From Episyrphus balteatus (lineage: Eukaryota; Arthropoda; Insecta; Diptera; Syrphidae), in the NCBI RefSeq assembly GCF_945859705.1, contig NC_079137.1, forward strand, positions 76,282,277 to 76,346,276: 64,000 nucleotides of DNA. Reading direction: 5' to 3'. The notes under the pieces were generated by a model. That model was not told where the DNA came from. It searched no databases and was given only the letters and a program-made list of their open reading frames with translations. Each line of letters begins with the position of its first letter. Position 1 is the first letter of the stretch. Positions 48,530 to 62,040 of the stretch are shown here, in pieces. The translations under genes and the position numbers were made by a program.

Positions 48530-49976
48530 TAGGTTGTCTGTAAAGCCGGTTTACGGACGATGATTTTACGTGATAACGTAGTAAGAAAACAGGTTGTGTG
48601 ATTTTAAAATGAGTCAATTGAAGCGTTTATTTATTTCAAACAATCATAATTTACAAGAAAAAGCTAGAATTTTTTTTAACTCGATCAATTTTCATCAAAA
48701 AAGCAATATAATTTTATGTTTTCACGCTATTGAATCAATTTTTTTTAGACAACTTATAAAAAATTTTATATCATGTAAAAGCTTATAATTTAACCTTTCA
48801 TATGACGTTTCAATCTTATTTCTTAGATGCCTAGAAAAAAAGTTGAAATTTTTTAAAGCCAACCATGTCGAAATTCCAAACTGAGATTACGGTACTTCCC
48901 ACACTGGTGGCTGTTCATGATCAACAGATCTTCACAGGTGTTTTGAGGTATTTTGCAAGTATTTTTATTTAAAATTGTGAAGCTTGTAGTGAATGTACAG
49001 TTATGTGTGATATACCAAATAAAAGGTAACATCATCTTAATAAAGTTAAATCAAATTTGTATTTGCTTTAGATCAAAAGATAGAACATGTTGAATAATAA
49101 AACTTTATTTTACCGTTATATCAAAATTGTGACTACAAAATTGATTGAAATTTTGCACAAATATAGTCCTGTATATTTTCTATCTACAATATAAATTTCA
49201 TTTATTTATCTGTTGAAGAAAAAAAGATAAAAAAAAAACGGTTAAAAAAAGGTCAAAAAACTCGGGACAAAACACTTGTTTTTCCTGTTATTCGGTCAAA
49301 AACCATTTTGAAAACAGTCATAGACTACATGTGTGGTATAAGCTTGATATTTTTTGAAGGATACAAAAAATTAAAAAAAATAAAAACTCACCCAAAAATA
49401 GCCAAAATAAGTAGGTGTTTTTCAAAAATTCATATTTCGAAACGCAGAGACTTAAAAAAAATCCGTATCAGAACCCTTATTTTTTTTTTATTATCTTTCG
49501 AATACGTTTTTCAAACTGTCAATAAAAAAAAATTCCCCTACCTATAGTTAATATTTTGTCAAAGGTCTACCTCTTGTTTTAGTTTTAGGAAACCATTAAT
49601 AGCTTAGTTTTGAAATTTTTTAAAATTTGTTCAATACTATTGTCAGTCTTGAAATAAATTTATCTACTGATTAAAAAAAAATTCAACTCTTTACATTGTC
49701 GCGTTTAGAAAATAGCCAATTTGTTGAAATTTTTTCTTACCGATATTTACCCTATTAAAAGATGGAATTTTTTTAAATCCTTCAAAAGTATTTACCTTTA
49801 GGTTATTATCTTTTAAATAAGCTATAGAAGATTTTTGTATCTCTAATAGTTTATTTTTAATTTTGAATTGAAATTCTTGCCGCACTGCGAAAGAGCGAGA
49901 GTTAAACGGCAGAAAATGGAGTCACTTGTTTGTGGTGGCTGCCATGATTCATCGATTTATAAGACGTTATCACGTC

Positions 49977-50003
<27 letters not shown>
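48530..50003 (+). repeat. Interspersed repeat family, copy C, with poly-A end
   Basis: Shares all landmarks of copy B and is the longest copy. It begins near GGTTGTCTGTAAAGCCGG, has ACGTGATAACGT at 48568-48579 and its inverted form ACGTTATCACGT at about 49964-49975, and ends with a run of about 27 A. The inverted terminal word argues for a DNA element, the poly-A run for retroposition; the sequence alone does not settle it. Confidence 0.7.
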
Positions 50004-50007
<4 letters not shown>

Positions 50008-52300
50008 CCTTATTCTTCTGATGGACAGTTATGATATTAAAATTTAGTTTTTCTTAGAAACAAGTGTTTCTGATTTCTCCGAATTCAAGTCTTCAATTTA
50101 AAATAAAATATCAAGAAATATCTCATATTGATTCACTCCCTCCTCCTCCTCACAATATTTATTTTAAAATCTAACTTATTTTCAAACCAATAGACAATAT
50201 TTCTAAAATGGATAAAATTTCCCTTCAAAATAATTCACTTTGACAATATTCCAAATGGAATGACAAAATTACTTTTAAACTCACCTTCCCCCTCCATAAG
50301 TTTCTTCTTGAAAAACTCCTTTATAGAACTTTCATCTCGCCCCAAAATGTTTATTTCTCCGGAAATCTTGTTTCTTATTTTTTACTTTTTTTTTTTTTTG
50401 TTAATCTCGAAATGCCAAAGTATTTATGTACTTCTGTCTCTTGGTTTCAGTTTGCTGCACCTTAATGACCAGAAGTCTATACAATTTCGATATACTATAC
50501 TCAAAGCCCTTCTTCATCTTGATGTTCCACAATGACTACTCTCATACATTTCTACCTACAAACCATAGATAGCTCTTCTCTCTATGTCCAGTAGTTTAGT
50601 TCTAAAATTTCAGTATCGCCTTCATCTATCTATCTCTCTGGGAAGTTGTAGTATTGTGTCGTTCATTTGAAATGGAGAACAAAACATTTGCACTGCTACA
50701 GTGTTTCTTTATCTTTTGGTCATAAAACACAATTTTACACTACCACCAGAGTTTTTGAGTATAGTATATTCCATCCCTTTTCTCGGAATGACACATTCCC
50801 TCTAATATAAAACTATAGAACGGGACATAAATTTAGGCTTTGAAGCATAGGAAACCCTCTCCCCGGAGCAGTAGAAATTTATAGATTGTCTCGCAAAAGA
50901 GAGAAATTGGTATCTCTCTCGTTCCTCTTCTATATCGCTCTGATGCCACATATTATGATTGTTGTATATGTCTCGAGGGGGGGCTAGCTAGAAGTTTGGG
51001 TGCAATGCTTTTGGTCTTAAATGGACTTAACACCCAAATTCCTATTCCCCACATTCACATGAATTCGTATAAGCATTAGAAAAACGAAAACGAAAAACCT
51101 TTTGGACTGTCCCATCCCAAAGCGATTGCAATCCAATTCGAAAATTTCATTTTCCAAAAATGTTTTTGAGAAATTTTGTCCACATTCCGAAAAAGCAGCA
51201 GAAGGGTGCACCATCACCAACCGCCGCCATTGAAAATGGGTAAAGGATTTGCACACAAAACTCTCTGGAAGCTCTTATACCAACCATCGTCGTTGTTGTC
51301 GTTATCATCGCATTGCTTCCGGGAAATGTTGCTGGGGACTCTCCATTCTAGGGTTGCCTGGGCTCCCTTGTGAGGCTCGCCCTATATCAAGGTTGGGTTG
51401 TGGCATCATTTGTCGTACTTCGAGCGGTAATTACGCACCCTTTCGAAGATATACTACTCTCGTAGATTCGTTCGTTCCAATGGGTAGTGCTCGCTCTGCT
51501 TCGTTCCGGACCAGTGATTAAGTATGACTGTCAAGCGATATAGGTACTGGTGTGCTTGGTGCATCTGTGTGTGAGTAAGTTCTGTGTAATGACCATAGAA
51601 AGAGAGAGAGAGAAAGGGTTTGAGTTTTAGGTTACGAAACGAGCTCGGCTTAAGTGATTTTTCTTCACATCCTTTCTCGTCTGGCTCCTATAACACTCGG
51701 CTATAGGGTATAGAAGAGAGAGAGAGAGAAGGAGCATTCGTCAACGTGTGACATTTGGTGCTTGCTGCTGGTGAATGATGGATTTTGTGTTTGGGCTGAT
51801 AGGTATTCTAATGACATGGTTGTATGGATAAAACCGTATAACAGCCGAAGAACAGACCTGCAGACAGACAAGCAACTTAGAAAATTTAATGATAATGACC
51901 AGAGACAGACAGATAAATTGACTTTCATAATAACCAGGCTGAGTAATGTGCACTCGAGTCAAGAGTATACCAGGCAAAAGCTTCAACTATTTTATTGAGG
52001 AGGGGTTCGGGGGGGGGGATTGGTTTGTTTGTTTGGTGTTGATATGGTTGCAAAAGGAGGTTGGTGGAATTTAAATGCAGTTACCATCTGGAATTTGGAT
52101 CAATGTTAATGGCGTAATGGGTATTATATGGTCTTTTATGTAATGGGATTTTGCCATTTTCTTTATATCACTTGAGACGAAGTGAATTTAATTGGATTTC
52201 CATTCTTGTTGATTGTTAGATAGCCTTCTTGATTTCGTTTTTTTTTTTTTTTTGTATAGCTGAATTACATTACAATGCTAATAGAAATTTGTCATGTTAA
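50004..52300. other. Unique GC-richer segment
   Basis: Non-repetitive. Contains GA tracts (51600-51614, 51716-51730) and a G10 run near 52009. The frame at 51249-51521 (90 codons) is Cys/Arg/Ser-rich and unrecognised. No RNA gene seen. Confidence 0.4.
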
Positions 52301-54180
52301 TGCTTAAAGACTAAGAGCTAAGGTTTCCTTAACCTTGAAATCTAAACAGTGTAATCTCACAAGCTTACATGCATTCCACATGCAATATTTAATTTAATGA
52401 ATTTCAGATAGGTTTTTTTTAAGATAGGTCAGGTATAATAGGCTCAGGAATCTATAATGTGACAACGTCAACTTTTTAATAAAGCTTCCGGAGATTTGTG
52501 AATTAAATTTTATAAAAAAGACCCAAACAAATAGCTAGTGCCAAAATTTGATATATTCGTACACAATTAACATTTTCGGCCATCATTTAATTTCCTTATT
52601 GCAAATAACGTTATTGAAGATAGGTTTCCATTTTATCTTCTAAACTACTTATCGTAATTTGGCAATCCGAGTATCCATGATAGCGTCTTGTCCGTTCTCA
52701 GGTTTTAGGCATTATGGTGTTCAATTGAATATTGCACATTCTAGAAAAAAAATCCATAAACGATTCAATACGATTTTTGAGACTTTAAACGAAATTATAA
52801 CCTTAAAATAACACTGGTTTGCAAAATTTAACTTTTTTTTTCTCCTTCAAATAATTTTTTGATATTATCAAAGATTGGACTTTCCTGAATCTAAATCAGG
52901 TTTCAGAAGAATTCTATCAGGTACAATTTTTGTAAAAATGATTTTTGAAAAATGTGGGTATTTTCTAAAAAAAAAATCACAATTTTAGATTCATTTGAAC
53001 TTGTATAAGATAAAAACTATTTGTCGCATTGAGCTCAAATTTGGAGGAATAATTTCTCATAATATGACCTATCGATTGGCATCAAATATGTCCTTTTACA
53101 TTAACGTTTACTCATATTTTCAAATACTGATTGACAAAATAAGCAGAAATAACGAAATCCTTCAGTTTTTAGTAAATCCTACATGAACAAAAACACCTTA
53201 ATTAAGGAAAATTTAAAATCTCAATGCCCATTATATTAAAAAAAGTCAAATATGTAAAGAAATATCTTATTTGTAATAAACCATTAGATAAACTGCCTTG
53301 TAAGGCTTCAGATTTTAGTTATATATAGTTTTTGATGTGTTGGGTTAGAATCCTTGGTCAAAAAAATCAGGATTTTGAGATATTCGCATTAAAGTATCAC
53401 AAATTTAAGTTTTTTTTTAGAAAATCTCAAAAAAAATTCTACATCTCAAAAACCAGAGCTGACCCGAATTTTCTGAATTCGGATTCAAAATCAGCACACT
53501 AAAGTCCTTTAGAAAAGTATACTTTTGTTCCAGTGAGAAGAATGATATTTTAATTTTTAGAGATCAGTTTCTTTATGGTAAGATTATCCAAACCTACTAA
53601 ACTTACTTAAATTAAGATATCTCGGAGAAGAAAAGAGATATTGAGAAGATTGAAACTGAATTTGAAAGAAAAAAATAAGTTCTTTCATAAACCGTAACAA
53701 TTTTGATTGAAAAAGATTACATTATGCCAAAATATTTCTTCGAAAACAGCAAAAAAAGTGGGTTTTTGAGATTTTCTAACGGAAATATCTAAAAAAAAAA
53801 ACGTGACGTGCTAGGTCAATTCTGACTTCGGATTCGGAATCCAACGAGCATCTTCAATAAGAACACGATGGATTAGTCTTTGAAATGCTAATGGAAACCC
53901 TATGTTATATTCCTTACTATAAAATCTATGGTTATTTGACTGACTTGGTTTCTAAATCCCTGCTCTTAACTATGTATCGCCTTAAATGAAATAGCTGTTT
54001 CTAATCGACATGTCTTTTTTCGGGTTTCCCTTGACTCTGTTATTTTACCGTCAAGATTGAAAATTTTGCCACAATTTTTTTCTATATTTTCATTTTTGGC
54101 TAAGACACACTGTGAACTGTAAAAAATTAAAAGTAAAATATATGGAAACATATTTCTACAATTTCTCATTCAAGTGAGGT
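52300..54180. other. AT-rich spacer
   Basis: Contains loosely repeated phrases such as GAATTCGGATTCAAAATCAG and CTTCGGATTCGGAATCCAAC, suggesting an old, decayed repeat. No boundaries or genes recognised. Confidence 0.4.
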
Positions 54181-54760
54181 GAGTCTCTAGGGCAAAACAA
54201 TTTTTGAAGTGAAAACTTCTTTAGTATCGTAGTGATTTGAAACAAGATGAAACGAAAAAGCGACAGGAAAAATAATTTGCTTATAACTTTTTTGTTTTAA
54301 TAGATGGATGAATGGAATTTATACTGTAGATAGGTAATAGAATAAGCTATTTTTGTACTAGAGCTCATAAAAATATGAAAATAAAAAATGTTAATACGCA
54401 TTCTGATAATATTACCTATTACCTTTCATTTGATATACAACACATAACGGTACGTCCTCTACAAGTTACACAATCTTAAATTGAAAAACTTGAAAAATAC
54501 CTCAAAACAGCCGTGGAGAACTGTTGCCGATTAGTGTAGGAATTATCGTATACAATCTCAGTTTGAAATTTCGATATGGTTGGCTTTAAAAAATGCTTAC
54601 TTTTTTTCTAGGTATGGTAGAAATATGATTAAAGCGTCATATAAATGGTGAAATAAAAAGCTTTCAGATGATATAATATTTATTATAGGTTGTCATATAA
54701 AAAATATGGATTTAAAGGTGATGGAATAAAAAAAAGGTAGATTTTTTCGATTTTTTTTGC
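54180..54760 (-). repeat. Interspersed repeat family, copy D' (5' half, minus strand)
   Basis: The reverse complement matches copy D (62430-62800) at the phrases TTATTCTATTACCTATCTAC, CTGTCGCTTTTTCGTTTCAT, TTTCAAATCACTACGATACT and AAAGAAGTTTTCACTTCAAA. It matches copies B and C at AAGCCAACCATATCGAAATT and CTGAAAGCTTTTTATTTCAC. It lacks the TACCCCTATTTACCC half. Confidence 0.7.
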
Positions 54761-56100
54761 AAGAAAAATGGTTTTTAAAAGTTTCACTTCCACTACGTTT
54801 GAATTGCACACATGAATTTTTTTTCTCTTAATCAAGTGAGATACAAAATGAATCAGAACCCTTCCAAAAAAAAATGCGTATTTTTGAAAATGTCCTCCAA
54901 ATTCAACAAGTGAGACATCAAAGATTTCTTTAAGCTCTATTCATAATAGAAAACCAAAAGTTTATTGAAGGTCTAGTTCCTGAGATATTTCAAACCAAAC
55001 ATAGTTTTCTTTTTTCTTTTTCTAACATTCCGAAGCAAGAAGATTGTTGAGCTATATTTTATTTATATAAACAGGTTTTTTACTACTTAATTTCAAGTGG
55101 GGCCCTGGCATCTACTGGGGGCCCCAGGGCACGACTACGTTTACCCCATTAAACGTTTATGCCTATTATTGTGTTTAAAGTCGTTGAAGAAGCTATTGTA
55201 ACTGATGTAGTTTTGGTGCGAAACAGGTGCCATTTCACTCTTATGTCGAAAATGCAATTTTTGACGTAAGAACTTATTCTTAAACTCTATCTACCAACAT
55301 AAATTTCGAGATAATATTATCAAAATAATTTACAAGTTTTTTCATTACAGGTTCTTTGACGTTCAAATCGTTTCTATTGGTCAATTGGTCATATGCCTGT
55401 AATAGTAAAAAACATAGTAGCATATCTAGTAATTTCAGATTCAAAAAAATGTTTGTTTCATACATTTTTTAGAATGAGAATTAGGGAATAAAAAAAAGCT
55501 AGTTCAGGACTTTTGTTCTAAATGACACCTTTTTCAAATAAAATTTGTATTACATGCCTTATATCCAGTAGGCAAACAAAATGCTTTAAATAATACCTCG
55601 TTTATTAAATTACGATAAATACTATAAGAGTTATGATGGAATAGATGAACATGTCATATCATTTAAACTAGGTAGATGAATTTTGATTTTTATTTTCCAC
55701 AGGAATTTCCAAACAAATATGTACGTTATATGACCACTGTAATAAGTGTTAATTTAAGCATACTTGATTTAACTAATCATCGTTCCTGGATTGCAGGATA
55801 ACAGATTCATGCTACTTGATCTGTTGCCCATTTACCAATAACCTTATTTAGTACAGTATTTACTTATGTATCTACATTGTAGTGCCCATTTTTTTTTCTT
55901 TTTCATTTCGATGAACACCTTTTACATCATAAAGTTACAAATAATGAATCCCAATAGTACCCATTGAAATCTACAACTCTTTTTTTAATTAACCTCCCAT
56001 CAAGTTGCAAACTTTAGGAGATTCATAAAAATCTTTCCCAAAAAAAAAAACTTCACACAACAACGACAACGAGTATACTACAACTTGAAATCCACATTAG
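54760..56100. other. AT-rich spacer with a GC-rich patch
   Basis: Positions 55096-55135 (GTGGGGCCCTGGCATC ... GGGGGCCCCAGGGCACG) recall the GC-rich subterminal part of the hAT-like element at 56921, but no TIR or duplication marks an element. Otherwise AT-rich, no gene. Confidence 0.35.
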
Positions 56101-56912
56101 TATGTTGTATATAAATTTCATCGAAATTATTTGCTATATACCAAAAAAAATGAACGTCCACAGGATATTGCAACAAATAAATTGCAATCATAATGCTGCT
56201 GCACAATTTTGCAACAAAATGCAGTGTTGCAGTATTATAGTGATGGCAGCAACAGAGAGTAGGTACCCAGTACCATCCAGGATACATAGTATAACACTGT
56301 TATTCTTCTTCTCATTTTGGCAAGGACATATGGGCTTCCATTACCATTACCATTCGAAAAATGGGCACAGTCGGTTCGCTATATGGAATCATGCATATAT
56401 TTTGCAATGTGCATATGCGGTTGCATCACCATCATCGCCTAAAAACGACGATTCTCCGCACCCATGGAGTTCGAGTTGAGTTGCAGACGCGTCAGGCCAG
56501 GGTTTCAACGGCCTCCCATTCCACAAAAAAAAAAAAAAACAGGAAGAGCATAGGGAATGTGCCAAATAATCATTATACCATATGGTGAAGAGTGAAGTCC
56601 TTTTTTACATAGTCCTGGTGTCTGTTTTTCCATCCTAGTTGCATCTATACATCAGGACCCCTTACAACTCTCCACCCTCGTTATCATCATTTAGTACTCG
56701 AAAAATTATTGGTACTTTCTACTGCAACTCTACATTTCAGAGAGGGAGACAGAGAGTTTAAATATTTCCGCAAAAGGACGAAGAATATTTCATAGCTCAG
56801 TACAAGCACACATATAGCCAGAAAGGACATGGCGAAGGGCAAGAGACTTAATGAAAATTTTCAATTGCGAGTATAAATTTTTGAGTTGGGTTTTGCCATT
56901 GCCACTGCCAGT
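56100..56912. other. Unique GC-richer segment
   Basis: Contains AAAGGACGAA (56773-56782). A 125-codon frame at 56102-56479 shows no motif I recognise and overlaps other frames, so I do not call it. Confidence 0.4.
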
Positions 56913-56920
56913 GCCACAAT

Positions 56921-58632
56921 CAATGCCGTCTTAACCATAAGGGCACACGGGGCCCGTGCCCAGGGCCCCCATTCTTAGGGGGGCCCCGAAGGAACGAATA
57001 TTATATTCTCAAAACATTTTTGTCGGTCAGACCATCTACCAAAAAATTTTAGTTTTTATATGGCACCCAAACAATCAAATAAATTTTTTTCTACACCTAT
57101 ACGGAAAATATATGTTTTCAAAAAGAAAACAAACTACGTGGCGTTGTATGCGGACAAAATTTTAAATCCAAACCACCAAACCCAAATTCAATTTTCAAAA
57201 AAAAAAATAAGAATAATATTTTCAAAAAACAAGAAAAATACCTTTTTTTTCCACTGTAGGTAAGATTATTTATTATTTATTAATAAAAACAACGAATTCT
57301 CTTCCATTATCTTTTTCCTTAAATAATAATTTCGTTTGAAGTTTGCAAAACTGTCAAATTTGTAGTGCGTGTTAAAATCAGTGTAAAAATATGAGTAATT
57401 CGTATTAAAAGACGAAAAAGAATCAATTCATCGGCAAAAAACATCAATACTTTTTCCGTTGGAAAACGTTTGAGAAAAAACTATTGCCGACTCGTCGACG
57501 GTACATCAATGTTTTGGTTCAATGGAAAACGCCATGGTACAATGGTTTTAATTTGAATTGCTCTCGTATTTAAAGATTGACACATAAAATTCATTAAATA
57601 ACTTTTAAAAAAATTGTTTTTCAAAAAAAAAAAAAATATTTTTTAAATCCAAAAATAACACCGGCACACAAAAAAAATTGTTATGTACCAGGAACCAGAC
57701 CTATCTTTCTATATGTTTTAGGACCCGCTGAATTGGAATTTCAAGTCTGTTTGGCCCTGTCACCCTCCAGTTTTGAGTAAAATGCAAAAAACTCAAAAAA
57801 AGGAAGTTTTTTACCTTTTTTGGGGTCATTGTTGCATTTTTCTCAAAACTGGAGGGTGACCGGGAAAAACGGACTTGAAATTCGGATTCAGCGGGTCCAA
57901 ACACATATAGAAAGATAGGTCTGGTTCTTAGTACATACAACTTTTTTTTTTGTGTGCTGGCACTGTCGCGACATGTTGCTGTCATCCCCGGCACAAAAAA
58001 AAAAATATCCAAAATAATTTTTTTTTTAGTTTTCTTAGTTTTAATGTCAGTATAAACCTTTTTATGTAAAAATTTTCATTAAAATCGGTTGTGTCGTTTT
58101 CATTAAGAAATCGGTTCTATGGCAAGTAGGTACCGTCCAAAAAATATTTTTCTTCTTTCAAAAGTGCGGCCTTATTTGCAGCAAAACATATTTTTTTTTT
58201 TTTTCAAAGCAAAATCGTTATCGGTTTTTGAGAAAATTGCAATATCTCGAAAACTTTATATTGTAGATATCCGTTGAAAAAGAGACATTAAAATAAAAAG
58301 GCAAAAAATAAAAAAAACGGCTCTTGAAAATTACGTAGAAATCGTCTGTACCGAGTTTTTTAGCAAATCTATCAATCCGTTTGAGCTCTTTTTTCCAATT
58401 CTTCAAACTGAAACTTAACGGATACAGGGTACAATTATTGGTAGTGGCAACGATTGATGTCTCGATGCACGTATTATTGGCACCCCCTTTACTTTATATG
58501 AAACGATATATTGGCACCCCTTTTTAACCATAACCATTGCCTTTAAGCCAACCATTGTACTTATTTTACTTACCAAAAGGGCCTCAAATTCTTGTGTGCC
58601 CAAGGGCCCCAGGATAGTTAAAGACGGCCCTG
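56921..58632. mobile_element. hAT-like non-autonomous element with 8-bp GCCACAAT duplication
   Basis: The left end is CAATGCCGTCTTAACCATA and the right end, reversed, CAGGGCCGTCTTTAACTATC. Exact 8-bp direct repeats GCCACAAT flank it (56913-56920, 58633-58640). An 8-bp duplication and CAGGG-type TIRs are features of the hAT superfamily. Subterminal GC-rich words (GGGCACACGGGGCCCGTGCC; CTTGGGCACACAAG) are shared by both ends. No transposase frame. A 302-bp foldback is nested at 57661-57962. Confidence 0.88.
57661..57962. repeat. 302-bp foldback nested in the hAT-like element
   Basis: Arms of about 130 bp: CCGGCACACAAAAAAAATTG... with ACCAGACCTATCTTTCTATA, GACCCGCTGAAT and CACCCTCCAGTTTTGAG, mirrored up to 57961. 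Arm identity is high and the loop is about 45 bp. No clear target duplication; another CCGGCACAAAAA word follows at 57990. Confidence 0.8.
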
Positions 58633-58640
58633 GCCACAAT

Positions 58641-60059
58641 GCAACAAGAAGAAAATTGTTAGTTTCCCCTTCTCTTTCGCACTCTCTCTCTCTTTGTGGA
58701 ATAGATGTCCCGGTCCTGAGTTTCGGCCTTGCCTGATGGTGGTATTGTCCCTTGGGGCTAGTCTTCTGTAGAAACAGACAAACAGACCCCAGGGAGATAT
58801 ACATATAAGAGAAATCTACGACTGTTTTTGGGTTTTTGGTGTTTTGTTGTTTTCATGCTTTTCTGGCAACATCAAAATTTTCTCACAACTGCTACTCTAC
58901 TTCTACTGTTTTTGGTGTTGTTTTTGTGTATAAATGATAGAACCAGATGAAAAATATTTTGAACACATCATAAAATCTAAAATCTATGATAGAATGCAAT
59001 TGCCTAAGGACTGCAAATTGGAATTCTGGCGAGTTTCTTCTTATTCGACTTTTCTATCTACAGAAACTATGACTATACAACTTTTGGAATGAGTTTTCTT
59101 CTTCTTGCAATTGCATTTTTGAATGAACAAAATGATGACACACCAAATCGCTTGTTTTCGAGTGAGTAAATGGAGTGAGTAGTAGATGAGTGCTTATAAA
59201 GTCTGGAGTTTGTGTTTTTGTTGAAGTTAGAACAAAATTATATTGTTATTCCAATCGATGCAAATTTGGTTGTTTTTCGAAATATTTATGTCCTGTCGAC
59301 TGGTGTGTCTCTGTATTTTTAGTTCGTTTTTACATAAACATTTCAAAGTGACATACATTTTGTGATATTTTAGAATTTAAAATATATTTTTGAAAATTTA
59401 AAGCTTAGATGGAAGAAAGTTGGAAAGTTTAATCACAAAATTGCATTTTTTCGTTTTTTCAAAATTTATTTTCAACTTCTCAACTAAAATAACCAGAAGA
59501 TTTATTAGAGACTTATTTCATATGAAAATACTTCTAAGAACAGATTAGAATTTAGAAGTAATTTTATTTTGGGTTTTTTTTTTTGTGATAAAGCTTTAAA
59601 CAAATTGTTTGGTAATTTTCTTAGAAAGGGGATTTAAAAAATGAAGTTTTAAGCCATGTTTTGACAGTAAAGATAACTGAACTAAGGTAATAATAAAATT
59701 GTTTTGTTGTGATAAGAAATTAAATGCTCCACTGGATATTTGAAAAATTGGTCCTGTATAGAAAAATAATAAAGGTAAGTTTTTAAAGGATAAGTTTACT
59801 TAGAATAAGCTATATTTCAATTGAATTAAGTTCAAACAAGTAGTTTTTCTGCAGAGGATTAATGCAGATAACTACGACATTTAGAGAATACAAAATTTAA
59901 TTTAGTTTAGTTTTTATCAAGTTTAGAAACATAGCAAGTCATCATATGAAAACATTTGGCTTAGGTCATTTTTATTCTTCGATGTCATTGAATATACCAC
60001 TTTTTTTGTAACATCATTTTATGTGTAGGTATCTATAATCTTTGACCAAGTATGAGACG
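58641..60059. other. Unique segment, AT-rich after 59300
   Basis: No gene or bounded repeat recognised. A CT tract (58681-58694) and short T runs only. Confidence 0.4.
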
Positions 60060-60067
60060 AAGCCATC

Positions 60068-62040
60068 CAACGGCGTATACAGGGGGGGGGGTGGGGTCAC
60101 GGGGTCATGACCCCCCCCAAGAACTCAAAACTTAAACAAGAAATTGTTGTGTTCTACTAAATTCTTTTGAGTACGATGATTTTCAAAATGTCGAAGTTTT
60201 AGAACAAGAACGAAAATGAAAAGTTAAAAAATTTGTTGGTATTCAACCGAATATTTTTGCCATATCTGGGGATATGGTCATATTTTTAGCGAACGCTATG
60301 CTGGATTAGGATTATTTTAATTCGTTCGATAATATAAGGCATTGATAGGCTACAAGTTAAGCTGTGCTGTAGAGCTTTGTATGGATTTAAAATCTAAATA
60401 ATTTTTTTAATTTTGACTAAACCGAGAATAGATAAGAATATAGGCAACCTCTTCTAAAGCCAAATTAAATATTTAAGCAAGCTTAGGTCACTTAAAATAA
60501 TCTCGAAAATCGATTTAAGAAAAACTAATAAATATAACTGAATATGTTTTATATTTTAAACCGCTGATAAACACCTGAAAGCTGATTAAATCAGAGCCGA
60601 ATATTATGAAATCCTTCGTAAGTGATCTAAAGCATTTCTTTAATTAGTAATGCCGTTTGAAATTTCGAAAAAATATCTAAACTATACTCTGTCCGATAAA
60701 TATTGGCAGTACTGGCCTTATGGCATGGGAGAGCTTTTTCAAAAACAATGGGACCTAACGATTGCTAAAAAGCAATTTACGAAAAATATGCCCCTGAAAC
60801 ACACAAGAACACCACAGACGTGCCATGGCATTGTTGTTGTTATTTCTTTATTAAGCGAAGTACATCCTCCTATGACCGATCTGCCTCACGATCTGTGGCA
60901 GAATGAAACTCAATCATAAAAGCTGTTTATTAAAAGTATTCACAATACATAAGAGTTACCATTGGTAAACTTCCTTCATAAACTACTCCTTTTTCTATTA
61001 TTTTTCTGAAAGAGCTTTCAGGATTAATGCTTTTTTCAAGCTTTTTGAACGAAAAAAAGCATATGTGTTGTCGTGGTGTTGGTGGTTATTTGATTTTTAT
61101 TTTGTGTATGTAGGAAAACAGTTAATGTCAACATTTTAACATGCAATTTAAGATTTCAACAGGCAAAATTTTGTACCCATGCGTGGGGTCGGCCTGCGTC
61201 TTAAATGAGTGAATTTTTTATTTGTTATTTTGGTGTTAAACGAAAAATTTATTTTTTTTTCGTTTTTGTGAAATTTTACTGACAAAATGGTAACGCTGGT
61301 ACCTTTTCGAAACATTTTTTTTTGATAATACGGCATCGCTAAGTGAGCTTTTTTATGTGATAGACATATCCAGAAGGCGTGAAGCAAAGTGAGATGCAAA
61401 TGCCCTACCTTCCCTGTAATGCCAATTTTTATCGGACAGAGTATAGCATAATTTTGTTTAATATTTTCTGTTACGCCAAAAATATTTTTTTGTCCTTACT
61501 ATTTTGACAGAGGTACTTGAATCCTGTATCGTCTTAAAAGAAAAAAAAAATCAAAATTTAAAAAAAAAAAATGTATTTTCAAATGCAATTTTTTTTTTTT
61601 GCAAAACCTTGCGATTCGTTTGCCTGAGGTTAGGAAGACAATTAATTCGAAAGTTATCAGTGTTATTAAACTAAAAAGATTTTATTTAAACTTGTAAAAT
61701 AATTCTGGACTATCGGAAAACAATGCAGAGTTGTTTAAAGGCAAATTATTCGATCGAAGTACTTGTACATTACACTGTATTTTAAGGACAGGATGGTCTT
61801 AATTGGTGAAGATTTAAGGCTAAACAAATAAAAGCAAACGAATCACACAACGTTTTTGTTTGGTTATTCTTAGAACTCTTCGGAACTGTTCGATTCGAAA
61901 TGCAAAACAAACAAATTTTAATATTTTTAATATTCTTAATTTAAATAGCACATTTTCAAGTTTATGCCTACTACCAAAACTTTTGTAAAAAAAAATTTTG
62001 GCATGACCCCCCCCAAGAAGAAAACCTGTATACGCCCCTG
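60068..62040. mobile_element. hAT-like non-autonomous element with 8-bp AAGCCATC duplication
   Basis: The left end is CAACGGCGTATACAGG and the right end, reversed, CAGGGGCGTATACAGG (14 of 16). Exact 8-bp repeats AAGCCATC flank it (60060-60067, 62041-62048). A subterminal inverted word GGTCATGACCCCCCCC / TGGCATGACCCCCCCC lies at both ends. No transposase frame recognised. A 759-bp TA-flanked element is nested at 60685-61443. Confidence 0.88.
60685..61443. mobile_element. 759-bp TA-flanked mariner-like MITE nested in the hAT-like element
   Basis: TIRs TACTCTGTCCGATAAATATT (left) and TACTCTGTCCGATAAAAATT (right, reversed), continuing to GGCA.TA: about 26 of 28 bases. TA lies outside each end (60683-60684, 61444-61445), the Tc1/mariner target duplication. 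Internal frames are short and unrecognised, so it is probably a deletion derivative. Confidence 0.82.

Noticed and set aside
55096..55135. GC-rich patch as an end of a second copy of the 56.9-kb hAT-like element
   Set aside because: Similar GGGGGCCCCAGGGCAC wording, but no TIR terminus or duplication can be found.
56102..56479. 125-codon frame in a GC-richer island
   Set aside because: Overlaps another open frame, contains no recognisable domain, and runs through CA/CAT-rich composition.
58415..58804. 129-codon minus-strand frame
   Set aside because: It crosses the right boundary of the hAT-like element (58632), so it joins unrelated sequence.
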